NCBI GenBank assembly: GCA_963667455.2
Contig: CAXXFR010000026.1
Span: 124,001 to 188,000, forward strand
Length of the DNA stretch: 64,000 nucleotides
From: Bin55 sp963667455
GTDB lineage: Bacteria; Pseudomonadota; Gammaproteobacteria; Pseudomonadales; Azotimanducaceae
Reading direction: 5' to 3'
Positions 43,929 through 54,163 of the stretch are shown here, in pieces (within the stretch, counting starts at the first letter, position 1; each line of letters starts with the position of its first letter). The position numbers and the translations under genes were made by a program. The notes under the pieces were generated by a model, which worked only from the letters and a program-made list of their open reading frames with translations, was not told the origin of the DNA and did not search any database.

Positions 43929-45517
43929 GAGGCTGACGCAATTCTGTTTGGCACGTCGGTCGGCGTGTGGCGGGCGCATCTCTGAAACGGATTTTCGCGG
44001 CGAACCGGGGTGATTTTGTCGTTGGATGCGTCTCAAAAGGCCGATTTTCGCCGTTTTGAGGCGTTTTCGGCGCGTTTTCCGCCTTTTTCCGTCAAGTAGG
44101 CGCACTGCTCCCCAGGAGCCGATGCATGCGTTTCAAGTTCCAAGCCGCGCACACCAGCTTCCACTCCGCGTTCACCTTTCTCATCCCCCGCAGGTGGAAC
44201 TCGTTGAACTTCATCGCGCTGCGAAGGATGCCGAACACCGTCTCGACGCTGGAGGATCGTTGCGCGTAGACCTGTCGGCCGTCGGGATCGGCCAGCCGTT
44301 CGGCGTTGCGTCGAACCGCGTCCGAATCGTCAGTTCTGCTGTCGTTGGTGTCGTCAATGTTGTTGTCGCCCGACGGCTTCTCGTCCGGCAGCCGGCGCCC
44401 GGGCGCGATGAACGGAGTCACGTCCGCGTTCTCGCACCTCTCCAGATTCTCCCTGCTGAAGTAGCCGGCGTCGGCGATCACCGCCTCGGCCTTGCCGAGC
44501 TCCTCGGGAAGCTCGGCGATCTCCTCCAGCGCGGGCTCGATCTCGCGCTTGTCGTTCGCGGCCTGGCTGACGTGGCCGGCCATCACGAGGTGGGTGTCCG
44601 GATCCACGGCGATCTGTCCGTTGAAGCCCTGCTCGAACGATCCCTTCGCGGTCTTCATCACGCGCGAGTCCGGATCCGTCGTGTTGCACCGTGCGTCGTC
44701 GGGCAGCTTCGCCTCCCCGGACCCCGAGTCCCCGGTTCCACCGTCGTTCTCCTCCGACGCCGAAGCGGACTCTTCGCCGTCCAGGTGCTGGCGGACGAGC
44801 TCGCGCTCGAGCTCTCTCACCCTCTCCAGCTTCCGGCCCAGCACGCTGCGCAGCTCCGCATGCTCGGCCTCGTCCTCGCCCCAGCTCGAGGACGCCCTCT
44901 CGCTCAGGTCCATGGCATCCGAGAACACCCTCTCCTGCCGTCTCAGCAGGATCAGGGTCGTGTTGCAGCCAAGACTCGCGCTGCCCTTCATCTTCGTGCC
45001 GTCCACGCACACCCGCGACAGGTCCACGAGCCCCCGATCGGCGGCGTCCAGCAGAATCTGCCGCATCCATTCGTCCCAGTGCTTCTCGCATCGGTTGCGA
45101 AAGCGCAGCAGCGTGTCGTGCTTGGGCTTCAGCCCGGCGCTCAGATAGATGTAGCGCAGATCGTTCTTGCAATTCCGGGCAAGGGGCCGGGAGGTGTTCA
45201 CTCCGGTCGCGTAGCCGTACAGCCACACCGCCAGCAGGCGCTTCGGCGGATAGGCGCGTCGCCCATCCTCCGCGTACTGGCCCTCGACTCCGGAGAGATC
45301 CAGCCGGGACACCGCCTCGGCGATGAAGCGGGCCAGCGAGTCGTCGGGAACGTAGTCGGCGATCCTGCGCGGAATGCAATCGGCGGATTCGGCGTCGTCA
45401 GCGATGAATTTGTGTCCCACGGCAATGCACCATTCAGCCCACCGATATGTTAGACGATCCGCAGGCGCCGAAAGTTCCCCTCAATACGGCGAAATCGCGG
45501 AGTTTTGCGTCAGCCTC
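43929..45517 (-). mobile_element. IS1182-family-like insertion sequence, about 1.59 kb
   Basis: Perfect 13-bp terminal inverted repeats GAGGCTGACGCAA (43929-43941 and 45505-45517) enclose one transposase gene. TTAA flanks both ends (43925-43928 and 45518-45521), either as a 4-bp target duplication or as the outer bases of the repeats. The element sits 13 bp after the stop of the large adhesin. It is markedly more G+C-rich than the neighbouring host genes. Confidence 0.85.
44092..45420 (-). CDS. IS1182-like (IS5/IS4-superfamily DDE) transposase
   Basis: A 442-residue transposase. The N-terminal DUF772-like region (PDDSLARFIAEAV, then YPPKRLLAVWLYGYATGV and LKPKHDTLLRFRNR) and the DDE core segments (VCVDGTKMKGSAS, first D; AVIADAGYFSREN, second D; YAQRSSSVETVFGILRS, E) are intact. 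An acidic Ser/Glu-rich insertion lies near residue 215. Length fits the family, and no frameshift is seen, so it may be active. Confidence 0.9.
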   Translation of the reverse strand: MGHKFIADDAESADCIPRRIADYVPDDSLARFIAEAVSRLDLSGVEGQYAEDGRRAYPPKRLLAVWLYGYATGVNTSRPLARNCKNDLRYIYLSAGLKPKHDTLLRFRNRCEKHWDEWMRQILLDAADRGLVDLSRVCVDGTKMKGSASLGCNTTLILLRRQERVFSDAMDLSERASSSWGEDEAEHAELRSVLGRKLERVRELERELVRQHLDGEESASASEENDGGTGDSGSGEAKLPDDARCNTTDPDSRVMKTAKGSFEQGFNGQIAVDPDTHLVMAGHVSQAANDKREIEPALEEIAELPEELGKAEAVIADAGYFSRENLERCENADVTPFIAPGRRLPDEKPSGDNNIDDTNDSRTDDSDAVRRNAERLADPDGRQVYAQRSSSVETVFGILRSAMKFNEFHLRGMRKVNAEWKLVCAAWNLKRMHRLLGSSAPT

Positions 45518-45530
45518 TTAAGTCGCTAGA

Positions 45531-48500
45531 TCAGAATCGTAGCGTTGCGTTGAACTCGAACTGATCCTCGTTGATGTTCTCGCGGGTGTTCATCCGTCCA
45601 AACATCAGATTCATGTCGACGACTTGAGAGGAGACGATCAACTGCTGCAATTCTGCACCAAGCAACATTGAAGTATTGTCGCTCGCGTCTTCGCCGTACT
45701 CAAGATAGGGCTTCAGCAGATAGCGATCCTGATCGACCACAAATCCGTAGCCTACGTTCGCATTGACCGAGAAACCATCTTTCATGTCGAAAGCGCTTCG
45801 CGGAGCAAGCGATCCAACCGATGCGACATCGGACCAGACCAAGCTCTGCGGTCTGTTTGTCTCACCCCAGCTCGGTGTGAGCGAGAGCGAAAGACCTCGT
45901 GCTGTACCTGAAGGATTCAGCATCGCCATGACGCTGATACCGCTTTCGCTGAAGTCTTCGATCGAATGCGCAACCGTGCCAAATCCGCGCAGTTCCAAAG
46001 CGAAACCGTTGGACTTGACGCGCAAGCCTCCAGCGAGTTCAAGACCGGAACCAGCCTCTCCGTCGCCGCCGTCGTACCGCAGGTTCATCTCGCCATAGGG
46101 CATCACAGCGAACATGGCACCCGGTACCGAGTAATCCATGGCTGCTTCGATTCCCAATCGCATGCGATTTACACTCGCTTCGAGACCTTCAGCTGCTCCA
46201 TTGCCATCTTCCGTTGACAGGTTCACAAAGGCAACATCGCCTTTCGCCGACATCTCCACGACCCCAAGATCGGCAAACCGTGCACTTCCGCCGAACATTC
46301 CCAAGTTCATGGTCAAGTCGCTCGACTCGGATGCGGCATTGACGACGGTGGTGGTGGCTTCGCCACTTCCTCTGCCCACGATGCCCCAAACGATCGTTCC
46401 TTCGGAAGGCTGATAGCTGACATAAGGCATCACCGAGGAAACCGTTGTTTCCAACGTCTGCTTCGCAGATCCCCAGCTATAGTCGCTTTCGCCTCTGTTG
46501 TGAGCAACAGCGGCACCTATCATGAAGTTCGGATTCAACTTGACGTCCGCACCGAGGAAGAATGCGCTGGCGTTTCCGTCGTAGCCGGTTCCTTCAAGGT
46601 TGCGAGCATCCAGTGCACCCCAGACGGATACGGAACCCATTCCGCCGTCGCCGTTGAGGTACTGCGAGAATCCGTTGCCGACCAAACCTCTGAAGTTCGA
46701 GCCACTGCGATTTTCAGTGGAAGATTCCCCAGGAATCACTCCCCAAGAAATTCCACCTGAACGCGGTGCTGGCGCTGGTGCGGGATCGGCCGGAGGCGAA
46801 CTACGCTGCGGGCCTACTTGACCGGTAGTCGCATAGACAGTCGTAGGCTGCTGATCCTGCTGTCGCTCATCGCGCGGCGCTTGACGCCGACGAGGTTCGG
46901 TCACAGGCATCAAGTTGGAAGCCGAGGAATTGGAACGATTGCCTTCCAGGCGGGAACCGATAGCGTTCGATACGCTACCGATCACTGCTCGTCCAAATCC
47001 ACCTAGTGCTTCGTTGGCAACTGCTTTCAGTTCACTGTCGCCCACCGTAGCCATGAACGTCTGCTGCGCCATGCGCTGCTTCGGATCCGCTGCAGAAACT
47101 GTCACAGTGGCAGTTCCACGTGTAAACGGAGTCAGCGTCATAGCTGCTCCTTCGACACCGGCTTGAACCGCTGTGCCTTCCACGGCTACCGAATACTCGA
47201 GAGCATCACCGTCTCGATCCGTAAAGTACGGAGCAACGTCCATGACCATCGCTTCACTGCCGATCTGCATGTTCACATCGGCCATCTGCCCGACAGCTTC
47301 CGGTACAGTCTCGACGACGACATCGAACGCTCCCGATGCGCTTCGACCTTTCGGATCCATTGCCGTTACCGTTATGGTCACAGTTCCTGCGTCGGTTCCG
47401 TCGATTTGCAGCTCTTCGCCGTCCACACTAACCGTGGCAATATCAGTGTCCGATGAAGTTGCGGTGTAGGTCAACGGATCACCATCGCGATCCTCGAACT
47501 TACCCGCTATCGAAACCATGAGCGGCTCTCCAGCAGTCATTACCTGATCGTCCAAGGTACCGACCAGCATGGGTGCGGTCTCAACGACTACTTCAAAGTC
47601 GCCCGATGCGCTTCGACCCTTCGGATCCATTGCCGTTACCGTTATGGTCACAGTTCCCGCATCCATTCCGTCGATGGTCAGCATTTCGCCGTCCACGCTA
47701 ACGGTGGCGATGTCGGTATCCGAAGACATCGCGCTGTAGGTCATCTCATCGCCGTCTCGATCTTCAAACTTACCTTCGATCGAAACCATGAGCGGCTCTC
47801 CAGCGGTCATTACCTGGTCGTCAAATTCCTCGACCAACATGGGTGCCGTCTCTACAACAACTATGAAGGTTCCCGATGCCGAGCGTCCCTTGGGATCGGT
47901 TGCGGTAACCGTTACGGTAACCGTGCCTGCATCCACACCGTCAATGTCGATTTGATCGCGCCACATGCTCACCATTGCGATGGATTCGTCGGACGAGCTC
48001 GCACTGTAGGTCAAGACATCGCCATCTCGATCCACGAACTTGCCGGTGATCGAAATCGTAAGCACTTCGTCTCCAGCAGTGACCACTTGGTCGTCAAATT
48101 CCTCGACCAGCATGGGTGCAGTCTCGACGACTACTTCGAAAGAGCCAGACGCCATGCGACCCTTTGGATCGGAAGCTGTAACCGTGATGGTTACCTCTCC
48201 TGCGTCCAAACCATCGATGGTCACTTCATCGCCGTCGACGCTCGTCGTCGCGATCTTCGTATCCGAAGAAGCGGCGGTGTAGGTGAGCGCATCGCCGTCT
48301 TTATCTTCAAAATTGTCCCCGACCGAAACCGTGTGGGCTACACCCGCGGTCACAGTCTGGTCTTCGAATTCGCCGACCAGCATGGGAGCGGTTTCGACCA
48401 TCACTTGGAAGGTTCCCGTCACACTCAGTCCACGTGGATCTGATGCTGTGATCGAGATGGTTGTCGAACCGTGACTGACACCGGTGATTGTGAGAGTCGC

Positions 48501-51500
48501 ACCACTAACGTTTACTGTGGCAAGCCCGGTATTTCCTGAACTGGCCGTAAAGGTCAGCGCGTCGCCGTCGGGATCCGTGAATGCGTCGGTCAACATTACC
48601 GTCATCGGTTCACCAACCGTTACCGTTTGATCGTCCAAAGTTCCCGACAGGAACGGCGGATCATTCGCCGGTTCTACTGTCAGCTCAAAGGACGTTTCAG
48701 CCTGCTGTCCGATTTCGTCGGTCGCCGTTACCGTAATTGTGGCTACGCCAACTCTCCAACCGTATACACGGAGAGTTTCGCTCGCTGCTCGATAAACGGC
48801 TTCGGCGATGTTGTCGTCGCTACTCGATGACGAATAGGTAAGTTCTCCATCGTCTTTGAAGACACCTACCACGCTGATATCAACGTAACTGTCTGCCTCG
48901 ATGGTTATTGGATCCATCTGTCGAACTACGACCGGCGGCGAGTCTGCCGGTCCAACCGCGACCTTGATGTTCGTCGTCGCCGACAAACCGTAAGGATCTG
49001 TGGCGGTAACGGAAACTGTGGCATCGCCGATCTCTACGGCGGTCACATAGAGCATGCTTCCCGAAACTCGAACGGTCGCGACACTGGAGTCCGACGAAGT
49101 TGCCGAATACGTCAGCACGTCGCCGTCGGCGTCATTGAAGACATCATCGAGATCCACATCGCGTGTGGAACCTTTGCCCAGCGCCAGCGGATCCGGCCTC
49201 ATTGCAACAACCGGAGCCACCCCTCGAGCCACGATCACATTGAACGTGTCCGATGCGGATTGACCGAGTTCGTCCGTTGCCGTAACCGTTACGTCCGTAT
49301 CGCCAGTTTGATAGCCATAGACTCGCAGAAGATTCATGCGAGAGCGATACACGACATCGGCAACGTTGTCGTCTTCGACTTCAAGCGTTATGTCGAGTTC
49401 GTCTTCGTCCTCGAATACTCCTTCCAGAGAGATGTCTTCACGTCCATCCAATTCAACAGTGATGTCCGCGATCTCTTTCACGAGGGTAGGCGGATCGTTC
49501 CGCTCTCCAACGTTGATCTCAAACGTCACTGTCGAAACATTGTTGGCTGTGTCGATAGCGGTTAGTGTCGCAGTGGTTGCCCCTACCGAGTGGAGATAGA
49601 TTCTGATCCAAGGATTGCCATCATCGTCGTACGAGAGGCTAGCGGTCGCAACATTCGCGTCGTCCGTTCCCAGCGACAGCGTGAAGCTGTCTCCTTCATC
49701 TTCGAAAGCGTCGCCTGCGTCGATGTAGTCAATGCTTTGCCCAATTCTCGTATCGACGTCGGCAATTGCATTTTGGTTGGCGACTGGTGGATCGTTGCGA
49801 ATCACCGTGACTGCGAAGGTTTGCGAGTGCGACTGTTTGTTCTGGTCCGTTGCCGTGACCGTAATGTTCGTCGTACCGTCCTTGCTGCCATAGATGCGCA
49901 GGTACTGTTCGCGCACGATGACTCCACTCGCGATGTCTGCATCGGCAACCTTGATAGTGAAGTTCATCTTTTCTTCGTACCCAACATCACCATCGTCGAA
50001 GTACTGGTACAAGTCCATGTCTTCGCTACGTCCGTCCAACTGGACATCCATGTCTTGAAGCCCACCCGTCGAAGCGGTCATTGGCGGGTTGTTCTGCTCA
50101 ACATAGACTCGGAACCGCTTGTACGCGGAGAGATTGCCGCGATCTCTCGCAGTAATCGTGATACGTGCCGGACCTGTTCCGATCGCACGGGCTTCAATGC
50201 AGACCTCATCGTTGTTCTTGATGGTTGCTCTTGCATCGCCCGGACGTGTCGACGAGACGGAGATCAGCAGACCTCCGTTGATATCCGCTTCGTCCGGATC
50301 CGTGAAGTGTTTCATTGCACTGATATCGCAACTCGTCATTCCCAAAAGAACGCGTTGATCGGGAATGACAACCTTGGACGCAACGGGAGGTTCATTGACA
50401 TCCGTCACTTTGATGTACACGCGAAGAGAAGCCGAACCGCCGTATCCATCACTGGCCGTCACGGTAAGGTCGTGCAACTTGGGTCCTTTCTCAAAGTCGA
50501 GCTTGGCTTTTGCTTTGACCTTGAGTTTGGCTTGCTGGTTAGTGGTCGCGATCTCAAAGTAGTCATTGGGCGAGATGGCGTAGGACACAACATCGCCTAC
50601 ATCAGAATCTTGCGCCACTATTGCTGAACCTACCTCGGTTCCGCCCTTGGTGTCCTCGGCAACGGAATAAGTCACAGCCGTGAATCCGCCGGAGAACGCG
50701 GGAGAACTGTTGCGGTTCTTGACGTACGCCGTGAAGATTGCTGTGGCAGTGTTGCCTTTGGAGTCGGTTGCCATCACTTCGATATCTACAGAAGCCTTAG
50801 AACTGATGGAGTTTGTGGTCGGCGTGACCGTCACAATTCCAGCAACTTCGGCAACTTTGACTGCCGTGGACGAACCAATCTTGTTCGCCTCGAAGGACGT
50901 GATGTCTGTAATTCCATCGCCGTCCGAGACGTACTCTCTCAGGTCGACCGTTTCAGAATAGTCTCCGACAAGAAAGTACAAGTCAGGGATTGTCTTGAAC
51001 CTCGGCGGCTCCTGCTGATCCTTCAACATCACCAGGAAACTGATGTTTTCGGTGGCTCCAGCGAGGTCGGTAGCGCAAAGATTGATCGTATATCCGTTCG
51101 GATACTTCTCATAGTCAGTCTTAGATGCTTTGACCACTAGATCGAATTCGTGAGAGATATCGCCACTTTTTCTATCGCTTGCTCGAGGATCGCTGGTTCC
51201 CTTGCAAGGTTTGCACTGACCCGCAGCACTCCAGCAGACATAGTCGCCCTTCGGATGCGAATCGTCAGCAGTGAAAGTCAGCTGGATGGGGTGATTCTCA
51301 TTGACAGTGTGTGCACCCGTTGTAACGTATGTATTGGTACCCGTGACCTTGGCAACTTTCCGGATGATCGGAGCGACGTTGGTTGTGCCATAGACCAAAT
51401 CCACTTTGACTGTCACCGGATCCGACTCAGCACCTTGGGCATCTCCGTCTTGGAACGAGACAATATCGAACTCGACAGTCTCAAGGCCGGAGTACCCCAG

Positions 51501-53351
51501 CAGGGCGAACTCGTCACTTGCCGGATTGGTCGACGGCAGATTCATCGTTACGTTGAGATTGGGACCGGGGCACTGCGTCGTACCCGACAAACTGAAGTCT
51601 GCTACTTTGGCGGACTTCGAGTTGATTGTCTTGGTCGCAGTGTTTCGAGTGATCTTGTAGCAGAGAGCCCCACCGTCGGGGTCCGTGAAGTACGAAGCCA
51701 CATTGGTGCGACGGGTACCACCACCATTGGACTCGGTGATGGGATCCATCCATATCGTCGCTTCCTTGATTCGTATGGGAGGGTCGTCGCCTTCCTGAAC
51801 GTCGATGTTCAACGTAAACGAGTCGGAGCCGAGATCCTTGTCGACAACAGTTACCACGTACTCGAACTCGTCTCCCGACTGAAGCACATCGAGGTCTCCA
51901 GCATCCTGGTAATCAGCGTCAACCGAAATGATTCCAGTAGAACTGTTGAGGACGAGGTACTGCACTCCACCCGGGACCTTGACGCTCTTCATGGAATAGG
52001 TGAGCGTTTCGCTGGTATCGCTCAAAATGGCGCTCTTGACAAAGTCCTTCACATCAAACGTAAACGCCGACGCGTCTGCGGCTTCCACGTCCCACCTCGT
52101 TGTTGCGCTGGTCACTGTGAAGATCGCTCTTGCTTTGGTTCCGATTGTGACGTGAATTGTCGAGGTGAACACCGTGCCGTCAGAGCCTCTCAACTCGACA
52201 ACGGCGGTGGTCAAGTTCTTGACTTTCTTACCTCGTAGACGGATGACATCGTCTGTGTGGTCGTTGTCGGCGTCGCTGATGTAATCGACATCCAAAGCGG
52301 TCGTATCACCCGACCTTGTAGCGGTTGTGTACGTAATGCCCGAATGGTATGTGTTGTCCGTAACCGCGTGGATAGGCTCGAACCATTTCCCAATGGGAAT
52401 AGTCGTGGTTCCATCGTCAGCAACACGTATTGGATTGTTGCTGCGATCACCTGCTCGCATTGTGTCCGAGCCTTCGAGCGTTGGAAATGTCGTGACCAGC
52501 GATGCAAACTGGTACGCACTGGGGCTACGGTCTGGTCCCTTCGCTCGAACGCCAACAACGTAGTTTGTACGAGATAAAAGTCCCTTGATCGCGTAGCGCT
52601 GCGCTGTAGATCCGGCTACTTCATTGACTGTCTTAGTCTGGACACTCGAGCTACCAGCACAGTCAGTGGCAGTCGAGGAGGCCTGTGCACACCACATTAC
52701 TTCGTACTGTTTTGCGTCTCCACTGGCACCATCGCCAGTCCAAATAACCTGAATGTTGTCCGTAGTTACGGCTTGTGCGGCCTGGGCACTTACTGAGGTT
52801 ACGGCCAATTGGGGCGGAAGCACAGCAATCGTAAATGAGAACCTATCCAGTTCTTTATCTGGGTTGACGGCAGTGTTGAACGCTTTCACCGTGAATGTCG
52901 TGGGGCCCCATCCGCTTGTCGTCCGATGAGCGAATATGAAGGTGGCTTCATTGTCGATATTGCCGCTATTGAGCGTCAATGTGACCCCAGTCCCCAAAGT
53001 CAGGTCTCCATCGGAGTCACCATCGATTAACCGAGTCGACCCTTTGTACAAGCGATATTCAATCGTTGCGCCCGTGGGGCAATCGTCGGTATCGAAATTA
53101 GGGAGCTTTGCTGTGTCTGTTCCTGACTCTCCCGGAGTCGGGGACGGAATTCGATAGAACTTCACCGTGAAGTCACTACCGATTTGTTCCCAAGGGGTGC
53201 TGCTTGTGGTCGGGTTTTCGAACACGCAGTGTGCGAAGACATTGGCACTGAACGCGCCGATCATGAACAGTAGGGTTGCTCTCAACGCCGTGCCGACTTT
53301 GAGATGAGACCGGGCCTGTTTGCGGCTCCGGATCGCATGCAATCTATTCAT
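45531..53351 (-). CDS. Giant (2606-residue) outer-membrane adhesin, paralogue of the protein at 33100-38751
   Basis: Signal peptide about residues 22-41 (RATLLFMIGAFSANVFAH). FN3-like and cadherin-like modules (about 180-1050, with ITDVNEPP-type linkers such as KVTDVNEPP) precede at least a dozen Ig-like repeats of about 80-90 residues, each with a TVTVTATDPKGRSASG-like strand. The five nearest the C-terminus are almost identical. ANEALGGFGRAVIGSV then leads through a Pro/Gln/Ser linker to an about 350-residue beta-barrel ending ATLRF. The barrel is similar to that of the other adhesin. Likely a calcium-stiffened surface fibre for attachment or cell-cell contact. A promoter is visible upstream, and an IS separates the stop from the terminator. 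Confidence 0.85.
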   Translation of the reverse strand: MNRLHAIRSRKQARSHLKVGTALRATLLFMIGAFSANVFAHCVFENPTTSSTPWEQIGSDFTVKFYRIPSPTPGESGTDTAKLPNFDTDDCPTGATIEYRLYKGSTRLIDGDSDGDLTLGTGVTLTLNSGNIDNEATFIFAHRTTSGWGPTTFTVKAFNTAVNPDKELDRFSFTIAVLPPQLAVTSVSAQAAQAVTTDNIQVIWTGDGASGDAKQYEVMWCAQASSTATDCAGSSSVQTKTVNEVAGSTAQRYAIKGLLSRTNYVVGVRAKGPDRSPSAYQFASLVTTFPTLEGSDTMRAGDRSNNPIRVADDGTTTIPIGKWFEPIHAVTDNTYHSGITYTTATRSGDTTALDVDYISDADNDHTDDVIRLRGKKVKNLTTAVVELRGSDGTVFTSTIHVTIGTKARAIFTVTSATTRWDVEAADASAFTFDVKDFVKSAILSDTSETLTYSMKSVKVPGGVQYLVLNSSTGIISVDADYQDAGDLDVLQSGDEFEYVVTVVDKDLGSDSFTLNIDVQEGDDPPIRIKEATIWMDPITESNGGGTRRTNVASYFTDPDGGALCYKITRNTATKTINSKSAKVADFSLSGTTQCPGPNLNVTMNLPSTNPASDEFALLGYSGLETVEFDIVSFQDGDAQGAESDPVTVKVDLVYGTTNVAPIIRKVAKVTGTNTYVTTGAHTVNENHPIQLTFTADDSHPKGDYVCWSAAGQCKPCKGTSDPRASDRKSGDISHEFDLVVKASKTDYEKYPNGYTINLCATDLAGATENISFLVMLKDQQEPPRFKTIPDLYFLVGDYSETVDLREYVSDGDGITDITSFEANKIGSSTAVKVAEVAGIVTVTPTTNSISSKASVDIEVMATDSKGNTATAIFTAYVKNRNSSPAFSGGFTAVTYSVAEDTKGGTEVGSAIVAQDSDVGDVVSYAISPNDYFEIATTNQQAKLKVKAKAKLDFEKGPKLHDLTVTASDGYGGSASLRVYIKVTDVNEPPVASKVVIPDQRVLLGMTSCDISAMKHFTDPDEADINGGLLISVSSTRPGDARATIKNNDEVCIEARAIGTGPARITITARDRGNLSAYKRFRVYVEQNNPPMTASTGGLQDMDVQLDGRSEDMDLYQYFDDGDVGYEEKMNFTIKVADADIASGVIVREQYLRIYGSKDGTTNITVTATDQNKQSHSQTFAVTVIRNDPPVANQNAIADVDTRIGQSIDYIDAGDAFEDEGDSFTLSLGTDDANVATASLSYDDDGNPWIRIYLHSVGATTATLTAIDTANNVSTVTFEINVGERNDPPTLVKEIADITVELDGREDISLEGVFEDEDELDITLEVEDDNVADVVYRSRMNLLRVYGYQTGDTDVTVTATDELGQSASDTFNVIVARGVAPVVAMRPDPLALGKGSTRDVDLDDVFNDADGDVLTYSATSSDSSVATVRVSGSMLYVTAVEIGDATVSVTATDPYGLSATTNIKVAVGPADSPPVVVRQMDPITIEADSYVDISVVGVFKDDGELTYSSSSSDDNIAEAVYRAASETLRVYGWRVGVATITVTATDEIGQQAETSFELTVEPANDPPFLSGTLDDQTVTVGEPMTVMLTDAFTDPDGDALTFTASSGNTGLATVNVSGATLTITGVSHGSTTISITASDPRGLSVTGTFQVMVETAPMLVGEFEDQTVTAGVAHTVSVGDNFEDKDGDALTYTAASSDTKIATTSVDGDEVTIDGLDAGEVTITVTASDPKGRMASGSFEVVVETAPMLVEEFDDQVVTAGDEVLTISITGKFVDRDGDVLTYSASSSDESIAMVSMWRDQIDIDGVDAGTVTVTVTATDPKGRSASGTFIVVVETAPMLVEEFDDQVMTAGEPLMVSIEGKFEDRDGDEMTYSAMSSDTDIATVSVDGEMLTIDGMDAGTVTITVTAMDPKGRSASGDFEVVVETAPMLVGTLDDQVMTAGEPLMVSIAGKFEDRDGDPLTYTATSSDTDIATVSVDGEELQIDGTDAGTVTITVTAMDPKGRSASGAFDVVVETVPEAVGQMADVNMQIGSEAMVMDVAPYFTDRDGDALEYSVAVEGTAVQAGVEGAAMTLTPFTRGTATVTVSAADPKQRMAQQTFMATVGDSELKAVANEALGGFGRAVIGSVSNAIGSRLEGNRSNSSASNLMPVTEPRRRQAPRDERQQDQQPTTVYATTGQVGPQRSSPPADPAPAPAPRSGGISWGVIPGESSTENRSGSNFRGLVGNGFSQYLNGDGGMGSVSVWGALDARNLEGTGYDGNASAFFLGADVKLNPNFMIGAAVAHNRGESDYSWGSAKQTLETTVSSVMPYVSYQPSEGTIVWGIVGRGSGEATTTVVNAASESSDLTMNLGMFGGSARFADLGVVEMSAKGDVAFVNLSTEDGNGAAEGLEASVNRMRLGIEAAMDYSVPGAMFAVMPYGEMNLRYDGGDGEAGSGLELAGGLRVKSNGFALELRGFGTVAHSIEDFSESGISVMAMLNPSGTARGLSLSLTPSWGETNRPQSLVWSDVASVGSLAPRSAFDMKDGFSVNANVGYGFVVDQDRYLLKPYLEYGEDASDNTSMLLGAELQQLIVSSQVVDMNLMFGRMNTRENINEDQFEFNATLRF
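47300..48460 (-). repeat. Tandem about 270-bp coding repeats in the adhesin
   Basis: Near-identical units recur with the segment around GTCTCGACGACTACTTCGAA (and variants) at about 47309, 47578, 47849, 48122 and 48392, a period of 269-273 bp (about 90 residues). Each encodes one Ig-like module. Such DNA repeats favour recombination, so repeat number may vary between strains and can be misassembled. Confidence 0.85.
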
Positions 53352-54163
53352 GGAATTCCTCCTTGTGCCAATCCGGTCGCTTGAGCGTGCACACTCTCAC
53401 GACACAATGGCTGTTAAAGTGGACCTTTACAACATCGCTGTTGTTCCGTGGTCCCAAAGAAGTCATTCCCCGCCTCCATGCGCAGGAATCGACAAGTCGG
53501 TTAGTTCGAGCGGGTGCCCGACCGAAGCGATCCCTCTTCATAGGTTTGGCGAGACGCAACTTCACTCATTGAAGTGACTCTGATCAACCTAGTACATCCA
53601 TGTTCCGCACTGTGTTTGCATCTACCTGCTTGCAGGCGCAATGCTCCCACAGAGCACTTCACCCTGATTATAAAGTACTTTCATAACAAAGTTCAACCCT
53701 TTGTTCTTGCAAGTTTTCGGGGCAGTCCCAACGCTGTTGGATCATCCCGATGCGTCCTGTCAAGACGGACAGGCAAGCGACTGCGAACATCGAGCTGCTT
53801 GTCGAGAAGCGGTACTGTTCAATCAAAGCACGACTACGGTTGCTTGAAACAATTCGTAACAGTTAAGACAAAAATTATGACAATTTGTTTCACAGTCGGA
53901 CAGGGATGCGTCGAATCGGTCGTTCGATTCGGCGGCAAAGCGGGTGCGGGGCAAGACGAGTTCGGGGAGTTTTCTCAGTCTCGATGAGCCGTTGGCAGGT
54001 GCGGTCGTGCTGGAAGGCAAGAGGAGGGTTTCTTGATGGGCTCCGTGGGTCTATCTGCAACCCACATTGATTCTCAGTTCTATCCCAAATGCCGCAAGAG
54101 CAACACTCTCGAAGTGATTGTCAGGTTCGATCCTTCTAGCCCAAGAAGCAAGAAGTCTGAGAG
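53352..54163. other. Long gene-free stretch upstream of the adhesin
   Basis: 812 bp without a supported gene. It holds the likely adhesin promoter (53667-53696) and so an about 300-nt leader, including a short inverted repeat CCTGTC/GACAGG near 53756-53772 just beyond the promoter. Short frames on both strands here lack family features and ribosome sites. Confidence 0.55.
53667..53696 (-). promoter_or_regulatory. Sigma70-like promoter for the adhesin
   Basis: On the - strand, TTGAAC (53691-53696) and a consensus TATAAT (53667-53672) are 18 bp apart. The start would fall near 53660, giving a leader of about 300 nt before the ATG at 53351. No other gene could be served by it on this strand. 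Confidence 0.5.

Noticed and set aside
44026..45453. 475-codon + strand frame opposite the IS1182-like transposase
   Set aside because: High-G+C shadow; the - strand frame carries the DDE motifs.
47300..48460. CRISPR array or other non-coding repeat
   Set aside because: The period is about 270 bp, repeats are contiguous and in frame, and they encode Ig-like modules of an adhesin.
49590..52238. 345- and 362-codon + strand frames opposite the second adhesin
   Set aside because: Same artefact of repetitive Asp/Thr/Val codons; translation is low-complexity and matches nothing recognisable.
53574..53987. 137-codon + strand frame upstream of the adhesin
   Set aside because: Covers the likely adhesin promoter and leader; no family features and no ribosome site.
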